Origin: a bacterium
GTDB lineage: Bacteria; Muiribacteriota; Ozemobacteria; Ozemobacterales; Ozemobacteraceae
Length of the DNA stretch: 6,836 bases
Direction: 5' to 3'
NCBI GenBank assembly: GCA_016192885.1
Contig: JACPTH010000273.1
Location: 1 to 6,836, forward strand
The position numbers were made by a program, and so were the translations under genes. Of this stretch, positions 1 to 5,765 are shown piece after piece; position 1 is the first letter of the stretch, and each line of letters begins with the position of its first letter. The notes beneath the pieces were generated by a model. That model saw nothing but the letters and a program-made list of their open reading frames with translations, ran no database searches and was not told the origin of the DNA.

Positions 1-1
1 A

Positions 2-169
2 TATCATCGCCACAAGGTTACAACTCTTCTTAACAAAGATACGCTCTATGTTTGTGGAGTTTCGCACTTTTTTGTTCGGGTTTTGCGGAATTCGCTACAA
101 GACCTCGTTGCGCTAACTCGAAATGATAACTTCCAGCTCATCTCCAAGTCTTTGCCGAAACCCCTTTGA
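2..169 (+). CDS. possible C-terminal fragment of an unidentified protein, cut by window edge
   Basis: The second forward frame is open from the left edge to a TGA at 167-169, giving 55 residues that begin YHRHKVTTLLNKDTLYVCG. The composition looks protein-like, with few rare residues and mixed hydrophobic and charged positions. The other two forward frames stop at about 33 and 115. No start codon is in view and the family is not recognisable. Positions 58-169 lie in the left arm of a long inverted repeat, so the last ~37 residues may be element-derived, or the frame may be open by chance. The TGA sits directly against the CCATGG palindrome cluster, which would suit a gene end followed by a hairpin. 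Sequence to the left of the window would decide this. Confidence 0.3.
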   Translation, partial: YHRHKVTTLLNKDTLYVCGVSHFFVRVLRNSLQDLVALTRNDNFQLISKSLPKPL

Positions 170-316
170 ATCGCCATCCATGGCGATCTGCTGGGTGGCC
201 ATACTTCTAGAATGGCCATGGCAAGCCATGGGATTCGCTTGCCGATCATTTCGGTCAGCTCCATTAATGTCTTTCTGCGAAAGCCGCAAAACCTTCTTTG
301 AAAAAAGTGCGAAACT
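58..316. repeat. long imperfect inverted repeat (MITE-like or giant hairpin)
   Basis: The outer arms match over 16 bp without a mismatch (58-73 against 301-316) and then over 10 bp (79-88 against 284-293), separated by 5 and 7 unpaired bases. Further inward, 91-95 matches 277-281, GAAATGAT at 120-127 matches 245-252, CCGAAA at 155-160 matches 249-254 as an alternative pairing, and GAATC at 168-172 matches 232-236. The centre carries three short palindromes: 170-187, 196-218 and 216-231. The symmetry over ~260 bp is far more than chance would give. No transposase gene is present and no target-site duplication is clear. It could be a non-autonomous mobile element, a REP/BIME-like cluster or a long hairpin transcript. 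The right arm ends 40 bp before the next start codon. Confidence 0.7.
168..236. repeat. nested CCATGG palindrome cluster
   Basis: Three perfect small inverted repeats lie in 62 bp. Positions 170-187 have 8-bp arms around CC, 196-218 have 7-bp arms around nine bases, and 216-231 have 7-bp arms around AA. CCATGG occurs three times (178, 216, 226). GAATC at 168 and GATTC at 232 bracket the cluster. It forms the apex of the larger inverted repeat. It could act as a transcription terminator for a gene to the left, but no T-run follows. Confidence 0.6.
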
Positions 317-355
317 TAACTGTTTCAAAAATAAATTCGCGTTCTTTTCTTTCTT

Positions 356-1066
356 ATGAGCGAATTCTTTTCTTCGCAACAACTTCCCAAGCACATTCAA
401 ACCTTGTTGAATCTCTTTGTTGAGGTTAAACGCGCAATTCCCTCTCCAACCGAATCAAGATTGCTGGTTTTCTTTGGAAACCCTCCCGAACGCGAAACAA
501 GAAACTCCCCGATCTCAGGTTGTCTTCTTAGCGTAATTTTGCTTTTCGGATTATACATCTTCATTTTCATGAGCGTTGAAAAGAACGTTTTACTGGGCGC
601 CATCTCATCATTGCTGGCAATGATTGCGGTCGGTTTTCTGGCTGTAATTTTTGAACCATCCTTTAAGGAAAGCCCCGTTACCCAATCAGATAGGCCTCAA
701 TTCGAGATTTCCTTAAACCGCCTCCTTAAAACCCTTCTTGTCATGGACCACGTTTTCGCCATGTCTTCCCAGGCTTTTTCTTTTTCCGCTTTGAGGGAAA
801 TTGAAATTCAAGGTAATTTTGATGAAACCTACTCCAAAATACTCATCAAAGTGATACTTAGGATAAATGACTTTGAAATTGTGTTGGATAATAAGCCGCT
901 TTTGCCTATCCATAATTCGAAGCATAAATTGGATTTCAATGTTCTTTTTTTAAGAAACGTTCTTTCTATGAGTGAGTGGTGTTGCTGTCCACTTCGATTT
1001 TCTATAGAAAACAGCTCTCATATAATTTTTGACCAATCGATGATACCGGAAAGAAGCATTCCTTAA
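356..1066 (+). CDS. unrecognised protein with two membrane segments
   Basis: The 236-residue product is not recognised as a known family. Residues 1-50 are soluble and mildly basic. Two hydrophobic segments follow at about 53-72 and 77-98, separated by a short loop (SVEKN), so they form a membrane hairpin. The remaining ~135 residues alternate short hydrophobic and polar stretches, compatible with a cytoplasmic alpha/beta domain. A CCC triplet lies at 209-211, followed by a proline. The ATG at 356 is preceded by a pyrimidine-rich tract with no Shine-Dalgarno sequence, so the start is uncertain; it may be poorly translated or the true start may differ. The start lies 40 bp beyond the large inverted repeat, and the next gene is 163 bp downstream, so the two need not be co-transcribed. 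The codon pattern resembles its neighbours. The function cannot be inferred. Confidence 0.6.
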   Translation: MSEFFSSQQLPKHIQTLLNLFVEVKRAIPSPTESRLLVFFGNPPERETRNSPISGCLLSVILLFGLYIFIFMSVEKNVLLGAISSLLAMIAVGFLAVIFEPSFKESPVTQSDRPQFEISLNRLLKTLLVMDHVFAMSSQAFSFSALREIEIQGNFDETYSKILIKVILRINDFEIVLDNKPLLPIHNSKHKLDFNVLFLRNVLSMSEWCCCPLRFSIENSSHIIFDQSMIPERSIP

Positions 1067-1229
1067 GTTAGAATATAGAATAAAGAATTTAGGTAATACC
1101 AAACGCACTTGATTCGTTCATATGGTTTTTCGTAATGGATTGATTCATCAAGCCGGTGCGGATGCATTTAAGGCTAACAAAAGTTGAATGTTGAGATTTG
1201 CAGAAACGAATTATTAGGAGTAAATCTTC

Positions 1230-2258
1230 ATGGGATTTTTTGGAGAAGGTTCTTTTACAATAATCGGTAGTCTTCCGCATGAAAACCGTAATCAGGCGCT
1301 TTCATTTCTTTTCGACCAACTAAAGAAAATCCCGGCATGGCCGCAATTAACCTTTTACCCAGATGAAAGAATGACGGAACAGTACAAATTTGGGTTAGCC
1401 GGGTTTACGACCCGCGATGGAAAGAATTTCATTGATTCCAGGAACCCGAATTTTGAAGAAGAAACGCTTCAATTTTATGAGGATTTTCTTCAATCATCAA
1501 ATTTTAACCAAACCTTGTTAAACTCGAGGTTTTCCTTTAACCCTTCCACCGGCGCCTCTTTTTTTCCGTTTCTGGATTATCTTTTCGCCTGCAGGAAAAA
1601 CCTTGTTGCAGTTAAAGGCCAAATTACCGGACCTTTTACTCTATCGACAAGCCTTCTTGATCAAGACCAGCGATATGCAATTTATGATGATCGTCTTAGG
1701 GATATGATTGTAAAGGGATTATCGATGAATGCGCATTGGCAAATCTCTAAAATGAAGGCTGCGCAGGTCCCGGTAATTATTTTCATTGACGAACCTGCTA
1801 TGGCGGGCTATGGTTCATCGGCCTTTCTTGGAGTTTCCGATGAGATGGTTCTCGAAATGCTGAATGAGGTTTCGGCTGAAATCCATAAAGCCGGAGGACT
1901 GGCCGGTATCCATGTGTGCGCTAATACTGACTGGGGCCTGATTTTTAAGTCTGACTTGGATATCATTAATTTTGACGCCTACGGTTTTTTCGATCGATTT
2001 GAATTATATAGAGATGAAATTCGGGAATTCCTTCTTTCGGGAAAAAACATCGCATGGGGAATCATTCCTACAATGCGCCCGGACGATATAGTCAGAGAAA
2101 CACCCGATTCTTTGGCGACTTTTTGGCTTCAGCATGTTGAAAAATTCAAGTCTAAAGACCTTCCGGTTTCGCAAATTTCCCAAGATTTGGCTGAAAAAAT
2201 CGTCATGACCGGGGTAGCCCTTTCGGAAAAACTTTACTCTTCCGTGTCATCTCAATAA
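1230..2258 (+). CDS. MetE/UroD-fold core methyltransferase-like protein, atypical zinc site
   Basis: This 342-residue protein resembles the C-terminal catalytic barrel of cobalamin-independent methionine synthase, as in the single-domain bacterial and archaeal relatives (the MesA-MesD group uses corrinoid or other methyl donors in place of folate). Landmarks are IIGSLPH (11-17), WPQL (37-40), GQITGPFTLS (130-139), IDEPA (186-190), IHVCANTDW (227-235), INFDAYGF (246-253) and WGIIPT (276-281). In E. coli MetE, zinc is held by His, Cys, Glu and a later Cys. Here H228 and C230 supply the first pair and D249 sits near the Glu position. The expected C-terminal Cys loop is replaced by SQISQD (314-319), with no Cys after 230. 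It may therefore bind metal differently or transfer methyl groups to another thiol. AGGAG at 1216-1220, nine bases before the ATG, supports the start. The family assignment is firm; the substrate is unknown. Confidence 0.88.
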   Translation: MGFFGEGSFTIIGSLPHENRNQALSFLFDQLKKIPAWPQLTFYPDERMTEQYKFGLAGFTTRDGKNFIDSRNPNFEEETLQFYEDFLQSSNFNQTLLNSRFSFNPSTGASFFPFLDYLFACRKNLVAVKGQITGPFTLSTSLLDQDQRYAIYDDRLRDMIVKGLSMNAHWQISKMKAAQVPVIIFIDEPAMAGYGSSAFLGVSDEMVLEMLNEVSAEIHKAGGLAGIHVCANTDWGLIFKSDLDIINFDAYGFFDRFELYRDEIREFLLSGKNIAWGIIPTMRPDDIVRETPDSLATFWLQHVEKFKSKDLPVSQISQDLAEKIVMTGVALSEKLYSSVSSQ

Positions 2259-2281
2259 TTCTGGGGAGAATGAAAATTTTC

Positions 2282-2309
2282 GGTAAAATGGTCACATGCC
2301 CATTTTACC
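2282..2309. terminator. perfect 10-bp stem-loop between convergent genes
   Basis: Arms 2282-2291 (GGTAAAATGG) and 2300-2309 pair without mismatch around an eight-base loop. The hairpin lies 23 bp after the MetE-like stop and contains the TAA stop of the opposing 48-residue gene (2305-2307). On the - strand it is followed by AAAATTTT, a weak U tract; on the + strand only loosely T-rich sequence follows. It is best read as a bidirectional terminator or 3'-end stabiliser for both transcripts. The stem is A/T-rich, so termination may be partial. Confidence 0.5.
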
Positions 2310-2451
2310 CAACCTTTGATTTACTTTTCTTAAAGCTGAGAGCGGCCGGATTAGTTAGGAACTCTTTAAGAACGGTTTCGGCTTTCCAGGTTGAATCAAC
2401 TTCTTGACCGTCGACTAGAACTCTTCCGTCAGTGAAAATTTCTATGTGCAT
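2305..2451 (-). CDS. 48-residue microprotein, last gene of TPR operon
   Basis: An ATG at 2451 opens a 48-codon frame ending in TAA. The product begins MHIEIFTDGRVLVDGQEVDS and ends in a Lys/Ser-rich tail (KKSKSK). The first half has the alternating pattern of a beta hairpin (IEIF-TDGR-VLVDG); residues 20-35 look helical. AAGGAGAG at 2455-2462, with GGAG five bases from the ATG, is the best ribosome binding site of the - strand cluster, and the start is 21 bp after the upstream TPR gene's stop. Position, strong translation signal and protein-like composition support a real gene. There is no signal peptide, so the product should be cytoplasmic, unlike its operon partners. The family is not recognised. 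It has no Cys or His cluster to suggest metal binding beyond the single His2. Confidence 0.65.
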   Translation of the reverse strand: MHIEIFTDGRVLVDGQEVDSTWKAETVLKEFLTNPAALSFKKSKSKVG

Positions 2452-2472
2452 TTTCTCTCCTTCATGAAAGTC

Positions 2473-4092
2473 TCAATGTGATTCGGTTACATCCATGGAT
2501 TCTGAAGAAACCATGGAAGCATTTAATGAACTAAGTCTGGTTTGCAATTGGTTTCGGATAAAAACCGTTAAAACCGGTTCTTTTAACTTTGTGATCACCT
2601 TTTCACGAGCTTTTTCTTTTTCTCCAAGCGCAGTCAAACAGTCGATAAACGTTAGAAAGGCTTGACCGTTTTGAGGTTTGCCTGAAACCACCGCCTCCAA
2701 CAAAATCAACGCTTCCTTTAAGCGGTTGTCTAGATAGTATCCTTCCGCGAGCTGCTCTTGAATTTCCAGATTTTCCGGAAACTGGGCTAGAGCCCACTCA
2801 AGCAATTGGATTGACTTGGGATGGAAACCATGCTTGGACATTTCAGCGCAAGCGATAAGGGTCTCTTCAAGAAATGATTCATCAAGTTTTTCCGCCGTGG
2901 AACGAGTAAAAAGCGTTTGAAATGCGCTTGTATCATTCAAAACCACCGCGACACGCAGTGCCGTGAAAATTTCCTTGCCATTTACGCCTACCATCTTTTG
3001 CTTCAAAACTTGATCGATCTCTTCATAAGCAATCTTCAATAAATCATCCCCATTCTCATTTGTCGATTTTGGAATGGAACCGATTCGATTTGCCCAATGA
3101 ACAAACCCTTGCATCCATGCAATGTGGAACCTCGCATCAATAGGGTTTCCAACAAGGATTATTCGCGAAAGACGCATCCCCTTTTCTTCATTTCCGGCCA
3201 ATGAGTAAAGCTCGGAAAGAAAAAGATTGTTTTCCGCGGAATCAACCGGATATGATTCTAAAAAATCAATGGCTTTTTGGTACTGCCCTTCGCTTCGGTA
3301 GAGGGTTACAAGTTCTCGATCGATTGCTCCAACATCCGCCCCAACTCTTTTGCGTTCCGCATGCAAATATTCCTCAAGTTCTTTTGAGAGTTTGAGGTCA
3401 AGCATCATACTTCGAATGATTCTTCGAACCGCGGAAGTTAGAAATCGCGGGTCATTTAGACTAAGAAATTTTTGCAAAGCCAGGTTAGGATCTGAGTTTT
3501 TAGATGAAAGCGCATCAAGAAATTTTCTAGCCTCTTCGCATTCATTTGGAGAGCTCGAAAATTTTTTCAATTTTCCGTAAGCAGCTTCGGCAAAAGGGCT
3601 TTCACCGGCCATGCCCGCAGCATAGATTGCTTGAAACCATAAATTTTCGTCGTTTTCATTTCGCGCCAGGGCTTTTTTACACTCAGATAGCGCTTCTCCA
3701 AAGGCTTCAGAATCGAGATACGCTTGAATTGCCTTTTTTCTTTCATTCAGTTTTTCGCTTATATCTATTTCAATCAATTGCTTTTTTGCTTTTGGCCCGA
3801 ATTCCGGATTTCTCAAAATTTTTGAAAGGAGCTCTTTTCCTTTAACTTTATCCCCCTGCTTAAGCTTGAGAATACCTAAATTATAAAGAGCCCCAGGGTG
3901 ATCCGGTTTCAAGATTAGAACCCTCTTAAGATCCGGTTCAGCTTCGGCATATTTCCCTTGGCGGCATAGAGCGTCGGCCTTAAAGAACAGCTTATCCTCA
4001 ATTCGCATGGAAGTTGCAAAAGAAGTATTTGAAAACAGCAGATTAAGAAACAAGCAATACATGATTAATTGGAGTTTTCTGGCGAAACTCAT
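2473..4092 (-). CDS. exported TPR-repeat protein (539 residues)
   Basis: The N-terminus has a cleavable-looking signal peptide: basic MSFARK, hydrophobic core 8-20, and SNTSFA before a likely cut after residue 26. There is no lipobox. The mature part is nearly all helical TPR-type repeats. Clear units lie at about 33-66 (ending LILKPDHP), 67-98, 117-150, 256-288, 423-440 and 443-475; degenerate helical repeats fill 180-250 and 350-410. TPR arrays bind partner proteins, so a periplasmic scaffold or assembly factor is a fair inference; no catalytic domain is visible. The ATG overlaps the TGA of the upstream TPR gene (ATGA at 4089-4092), which points to translational coupling and joint production. 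The last ~25 residues are Ser/Glu-rich and probably disordered. The coding call is firm; the specific role is unknown. Confidence 0.88.
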   Translation of the reverse strand: MSFARKLQLIMYCLFLNLLFSNTSFATSMRIEDKLFFKADALCRQGKYAEAEPDLKRVLILKPDHPGALYNLGILKLKQGDKVKGKELLSKILRNPEFGPKAKKQLIEIDISEKLNERKKAIQAYLDSEAFGEALSECKKALARNENDENLWFQAIYAAGMAGESPFAEAAYGKLKKFSSSPNECEEARKFLDALSSKNSDPNLALQKFLSLNDPRFLTSAVRRIIRSMMLDLKLSKELEEYLHAERKRVGADVGAIDRELVTLYRSEGQYQKAIDFLESYPVDSAENNLFLSELYSLAGNEEKGMRLSRIILVGNPIDARFHIAWMQGFVHWANRIGSIPKSTNENGDDLLKIAYEEIDQVLKQKMVGVNGKEIFTALRVAVVLNDTSAFQTLFTRSTAEKLDESFLEETLIACAEMSKHGFHPKSIQLLEWALAQFPENLEIQEQLAEGYYLDNRLKEALILLEAVVSGKPQNGQAFLTFIDCLTALGEKEKAREKVITKLKEPVLTVFIRNQLQTRLSSLNASMVSSESMDVTESH

Positions 4093-4712
4093 TTATTTCC
4101 AGATTCCTCTAACCGAGAATTGTTGGAGACAATTTGAGGAAGAAAATGCGAGGAAACATTTCTATCAAGGGCAATTTTCGCCCGTTTACCAAAAAGGGAG
4201 TTTGGCGAAACAAGTAAAATATACTCAAACTCTTTACGTGCCTCGGATTTTCGATCAAGGCGATTTAACAACATCCCGAGATTAAATCTCGCAGGAAGCT
4301 CATCGGATACATTTATTGCGGCTCGATACTCGATTTCCGCTAATTCATCCCATGCGGTGGAATCACCTGGAAGCCCTTCTAGCCCTCTCGCCTCATATGA
4401 GAACCCCAATAAAAAGTGCGCCTCTCCGGAGAGGGGGTTTTCATTCAAAGCTTTTCGAAAAGCCCAAACCGCCTGTTCGAATTCTTTTCTGAAAAGATAT
4501 TTTCTTCCCCGCATTAGCCATAGCGAAAAATCAACGGGAAAAGGAGTAAGATACGATGACAATTTCTTTTCAGCATATCGGCCTTTTAAGGGGAATATAG
4601 GCGCTTCTTGGCCTCGAAAAAAATCTTTCGATTGATTGGATAAAAACGCTTTATTGAAAGGCAAAAGAAAACCCAAAAGGAAAATCCCAGCCAATAGTAT
4701 TCTGTTTTTCAT
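4089..4712 (-). CDS. N-terminally anchored TPR protein (207 residues)
   Basis: The protein starts MKNR followed by a hydrophobic stretch (residues 5-19), which is either a signal peptide or an uncleaved membrane anchor. After a ~40-residue linker come three TPR-like units. Residues 62-95 match the consensus closely (W65, G69, Y72, A81, A88, P93). Residues 96-136 are interrupted by a short Gly/Pro loop (GLEGLPGDS), and 137-170 follow. The C-terminal ~25 residues are polar and Asn/Ser-rich. It is the first gene of the operon and shares ATGA with the longer TPR gene, so the two products probably work in one envelope complex. The ribosome binding site is weak (AGAG about ten bases upstream), and I see no convincing promoter in the 58 bp before the adjacent repeat element. 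Confidence 0.82.
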   Translation of the reverse strand: MKNRILLAGIFLLGFLLPFNKAFLSNQSKDFFRGQEAPIFPLKGRYAEKKLSSYLTPFPVDFSLWLMRGRKYLFRKEFEQAVWAFRKALNENPLSGEAHFLLGFSYEARGLEGLPGDSTAWDELAEIEYRAAINVSDELPARFNLGMLLNRLDRKSEARKEFEYILLVSPNSLFGKRAKIALDRNVSSHFLPQIVSNNSRLEESGNK

Positions 4713-4770
4713 GAAGAAACTCTATTTACAACTTCGGCATTTAGTTTCATTCATTTGACAAAGTAAAAAT

Positions 4771-4954
4771 GTAAGTCTTCAGCTATCAGCGGTCAGCATT
4801 CAGCAAAAAACCTAGGAAATTCTTTACCCACCACACCACTTCCATAAATGTCAAACTTTAAGAACTCTTCAACATTTCAAATTTCTTTGCATTCTTAAAC
4901 CGGGTTACTCCGTGCTTTTAGCTGGCAGCTGATAGCTGATGGCTGGACGCTTAC
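4771..4954. repeat. 184-bp MITE-like element with TCAGC-heptad inverted arms
   Basis: The left arm has GTAAG (4771-4775) and then four TCAGC blocks spaced by two variable bases (4779-4804), that is, tandem heptads TCAGCNN. The right arm is its inverted counterpart: four GCTGR blocks (4921-4946) and then CTTAC (4950-4954). Arms of 34 bases align without gaps at 25 positions, with mismatches mostly in the variable spacer bases. The 116 bp between the arms has no open frame and no obvious symmetry. No target-site duplication is evident. The layout fits a non-autonomous insertion or REP-like palindrome. The conserved TCAGC with drifting spacer bases argues that the pentamer itself is selected or copied. 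Confidence 0.7.
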
Positions 4955-5031
4955 AAAATCTGAGATTATTTTAAGATTGCATAGGAAATTTGTACTTTTT
5001 GTGGGTCAAAGTATGAAAGAACCATGTTTTT

Positions 5032-5145
5032 GAGGTCGCACCGCGGACCGATCGCGGGGATTGGGGCGGCCGCGGCCAGGCACCTCTGCGAATTCACTTC
5101 GCAGGTCGAAAGGGGGCGTCGTGCAACAGGCGCATGCCCCCTTTC
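5032..5145. other. GC-rich island folding into three consecutive hairpins (candidate structured RNA or repeat)
   Basis: G or C makes up 79 of 114 bases, in sharp contrast with its A/T-rich flanks. Hairpin A pairs 5032-5039 with 5080-5086 (one bulge), then 5041-5046 with 5070-5075 (CCGCGG) and 5048-5050 with 5067-5069, leaving a 16-base G-rich loop. Hairpin B is a perfect 7-bp stem, 5086-5092 with 5098-5104, around TTCAC; it shares base 5086 with A. Hairpin C pairs 5108-5117 with 5136-5145 and 5121-5124 with 5130-5133, loop AACAG. It does not match the tRNA, SRP, RNase P or tmRNA signatures I know. It could be a structured non-coding RNA on either strand, the 3' UTR of the Cys-rich gene, or a dispersed GC-rich repeat. 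Confidence 0.55.
5108..5145 (-). terminator. strong hairpin 12 bp after the Cys-rich gene stop
   Basis: A perfect 10-bp stem (GAAAGGGGGC with its complement) is extended by a G-U pair, a U-A pair and four more pairs after one bulged base. It is the strongest hairpin in the window and sits just past the TGA at 5158-5160 on the - strand. The usual U tract is absent: the only T run (TTTC) lies inside the stem. It may stop transcription inefficiently or protect the mRNA 3' end. It is also the third hairpin of the GC-rich island. Confidence 0.4.
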
Positions 5146-5157
5146 ATAATTAAAAGC

Positions 5158-5634
5158 TCAAGGAAGAAAGAAAGCCAATGGAACACCGCAATGACTTGAG
5201 TCTGGAATGGGAAGATCATATCTGTCAAAAAGGGGTTCCAAAAGATCAATCTGTTCAGGAAAGCAAGTGGAAAGGCGTACCCAAAACATCTTTTTCGTTT
5301 CGAAAGGCGCGGAGCTAAAAAGCTCGCAAAGAAAGCTAGAATCTCTAACTTTGACCGCTGTATCAAGGGAATGGTGCGCAATGTCAGGCGCGACACTATC
5401 AGGGTGCGATATATTACGCAAAACAAAGGAGTCATGTAAACAGAGACGGGAGTGTTTGGAATGAGAACAATCAAAACAGCCGCCTTCTTGTGGAGAATCT
5501 TGGAAATCGGAAGAATTTCGAGGGCATTGGGGATTAGAGCATTTCGAAAATTTTTCGAACTCAGGGGTTACGGATAGCTTTTCGCTATCTGCGGGAATTT
5601 GGGAATTTAACGGGCACTCCATGCAGCACATCAT
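5158..5634 (-). CDS. Cys-rich hypothetical protein (158 residues), possible metal-binding N-terminus
   Basis: The family is not recognised. The N-terminal 65 residues carry eight Cys: C3, C4 and C7 (MMCCMEC), C32 and C37 (KCSNPQC), C53 and C56 (CFDC) and C65, with several His and Asp nearby. The paired spacing suggests a zinc-ribbon-like or iron-sulfur-binding module, which is inference. Residues 66-158 hold three further scattered Cys (103, 124, 149) and look like a small alpha/beta domain ending in a hydrophobic LAFFLP tail. There is no signal peptide. AAAGGAG at 5642-5648, seven bases before the first of two adjacent ATG codons, fixes the start and supports this frame over the open frames opposite it. 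It is transcribed divergently from the GTG-started gene 146 bp away and is followed by a strong hairpin. Confidence 0.6.
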   Translation of the reverse strand: MMCCMECPLNSQIPADSEKLSVTPEFEKFSKCSNPQCPRNSSDFQDSPQEGGCFDCSHSKHSRLCLHDSFVLRNISHPDSVAPDIAHHSLDTAVKVRDSSFLCELFSSAPFETKKMFWVRLSTCFPEQIDLLEPLFDRYDLPIPDSSHCGVPLAFFLP

Positions 5635-5718
5635 GTGAAAACTCCTTTATTTTTTAAAGTAAATTTGAATTTGTTTCAATCATTAATCTCCGTTGAAATG
5701 CCTTTGGGGAAAATTTTG

Positions 5719-5748
5719 TTGAGTTTCGCTCACCGAAGGTTGTAAAAT
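5719..5748 (+). promoter_or_regulatory. possible sigma-70-type promoter for the GTG-started gene
   Basis: TTGAGT (5719-5724) and TAAAAT (5743-5748) are separated by 18 bp and match the -35 and -10 consensus at four and five of six positions. Transcription would begin near 5755 and give a leader of about 26 bases containing the ribosome binding site. The spacing to the gene is sensible, but A/T-rich spacers produce such matches by chance. Confidence 0.35.
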
Positions 5749-5765
5749 TCAACCAATTCTTTTCG

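Larger units (their letters stand above)
4713..5157. other. 445-bp gene-free spacer holding two structured elements
   Basis: No reading frame here has a credible start and ribosome binding site. The spacer separates two - strand genes, so it must hold the 3' end of the Cys-rich gene and the promoter of the TPR operon. It contains the heptad-armed repeat (4771-4954) and the GC-rich three-hairpin island (5032-5145). The 116 bp between the heptad arms and the A/T-rich 4955-5031 show nothing recognisable. Confidence 0.7.

Noticed and set aside
113..400. Open frames of 70-95 codons on both strands in the first 400 bases (113-400 minus, 123-359 plus, 46-264 minus)
   Set aside because: They lie across the inverted repeat, whose symmetry produces matching open frames on both strands. 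None has a ribosome binding site or a protein-like composition.
1067..1229. Riboswitch or promoter before the MetE-like gene
   Set aside because: The 163-bp leader shows no S-box or cobalamin-type conserved blocks, and the -35/-10 pairs I could draw were poor matches.
2150..2200. Frameshift explaining the missing C-terminal Cys of the MetE-like protein
   Set aside because: The frame reads smoothly through this region into a plausible C-terminal helix (DLAEKIVMTGVALSEKLYSS), so loss by substitution or deletion is more likely than a sequencing error.
2305..2451. Microprotein as a DUF2997-type protein
   Set aside because: The IEI...DG.V pattern at the start is only superficially similar and too short to support a family assignment without a profile search.
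4779..4946. TCAGC heptads as a CRISPR array or direct-repeat array
   Set aside because: The repeat unit is five bases with two-base spacers and the two arrays are in opposite orientation. This is nothing like CRISPR repeat and spacer lengths, and no cas gene is near.
5032..5145. tRNA, 4.5S/SRP RNA, RNase P or tmRNA in the GC-rich island
   Set aside because: There is no cloverleaf with a T-loop, no SRP GGAA-type apical motif and no conserved RNase P or tmRNA core sequences on either strand.
5094..5474. A 126-codon frame on the minus strand and an 85-codon frame on the plus strand (5207-5464) within the Cys-rich gene
   Set aside because: Both overlap the 158-residue frame, which has a well-placed AAAGGAG and a regular Cys pattern. 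The minus alternative would run through the GC-rich hairpins at its 3' end.
5651..5679. Minus-strand promoter TTGAAA, 17 bp, TAAAAA before the Cys-rich gene
   Set aside because: Transcription from it would begin around 5644, inside the ribosome binding site at 5642-5648, leaving no usable leader. It is probably a chance A/T-rich match.
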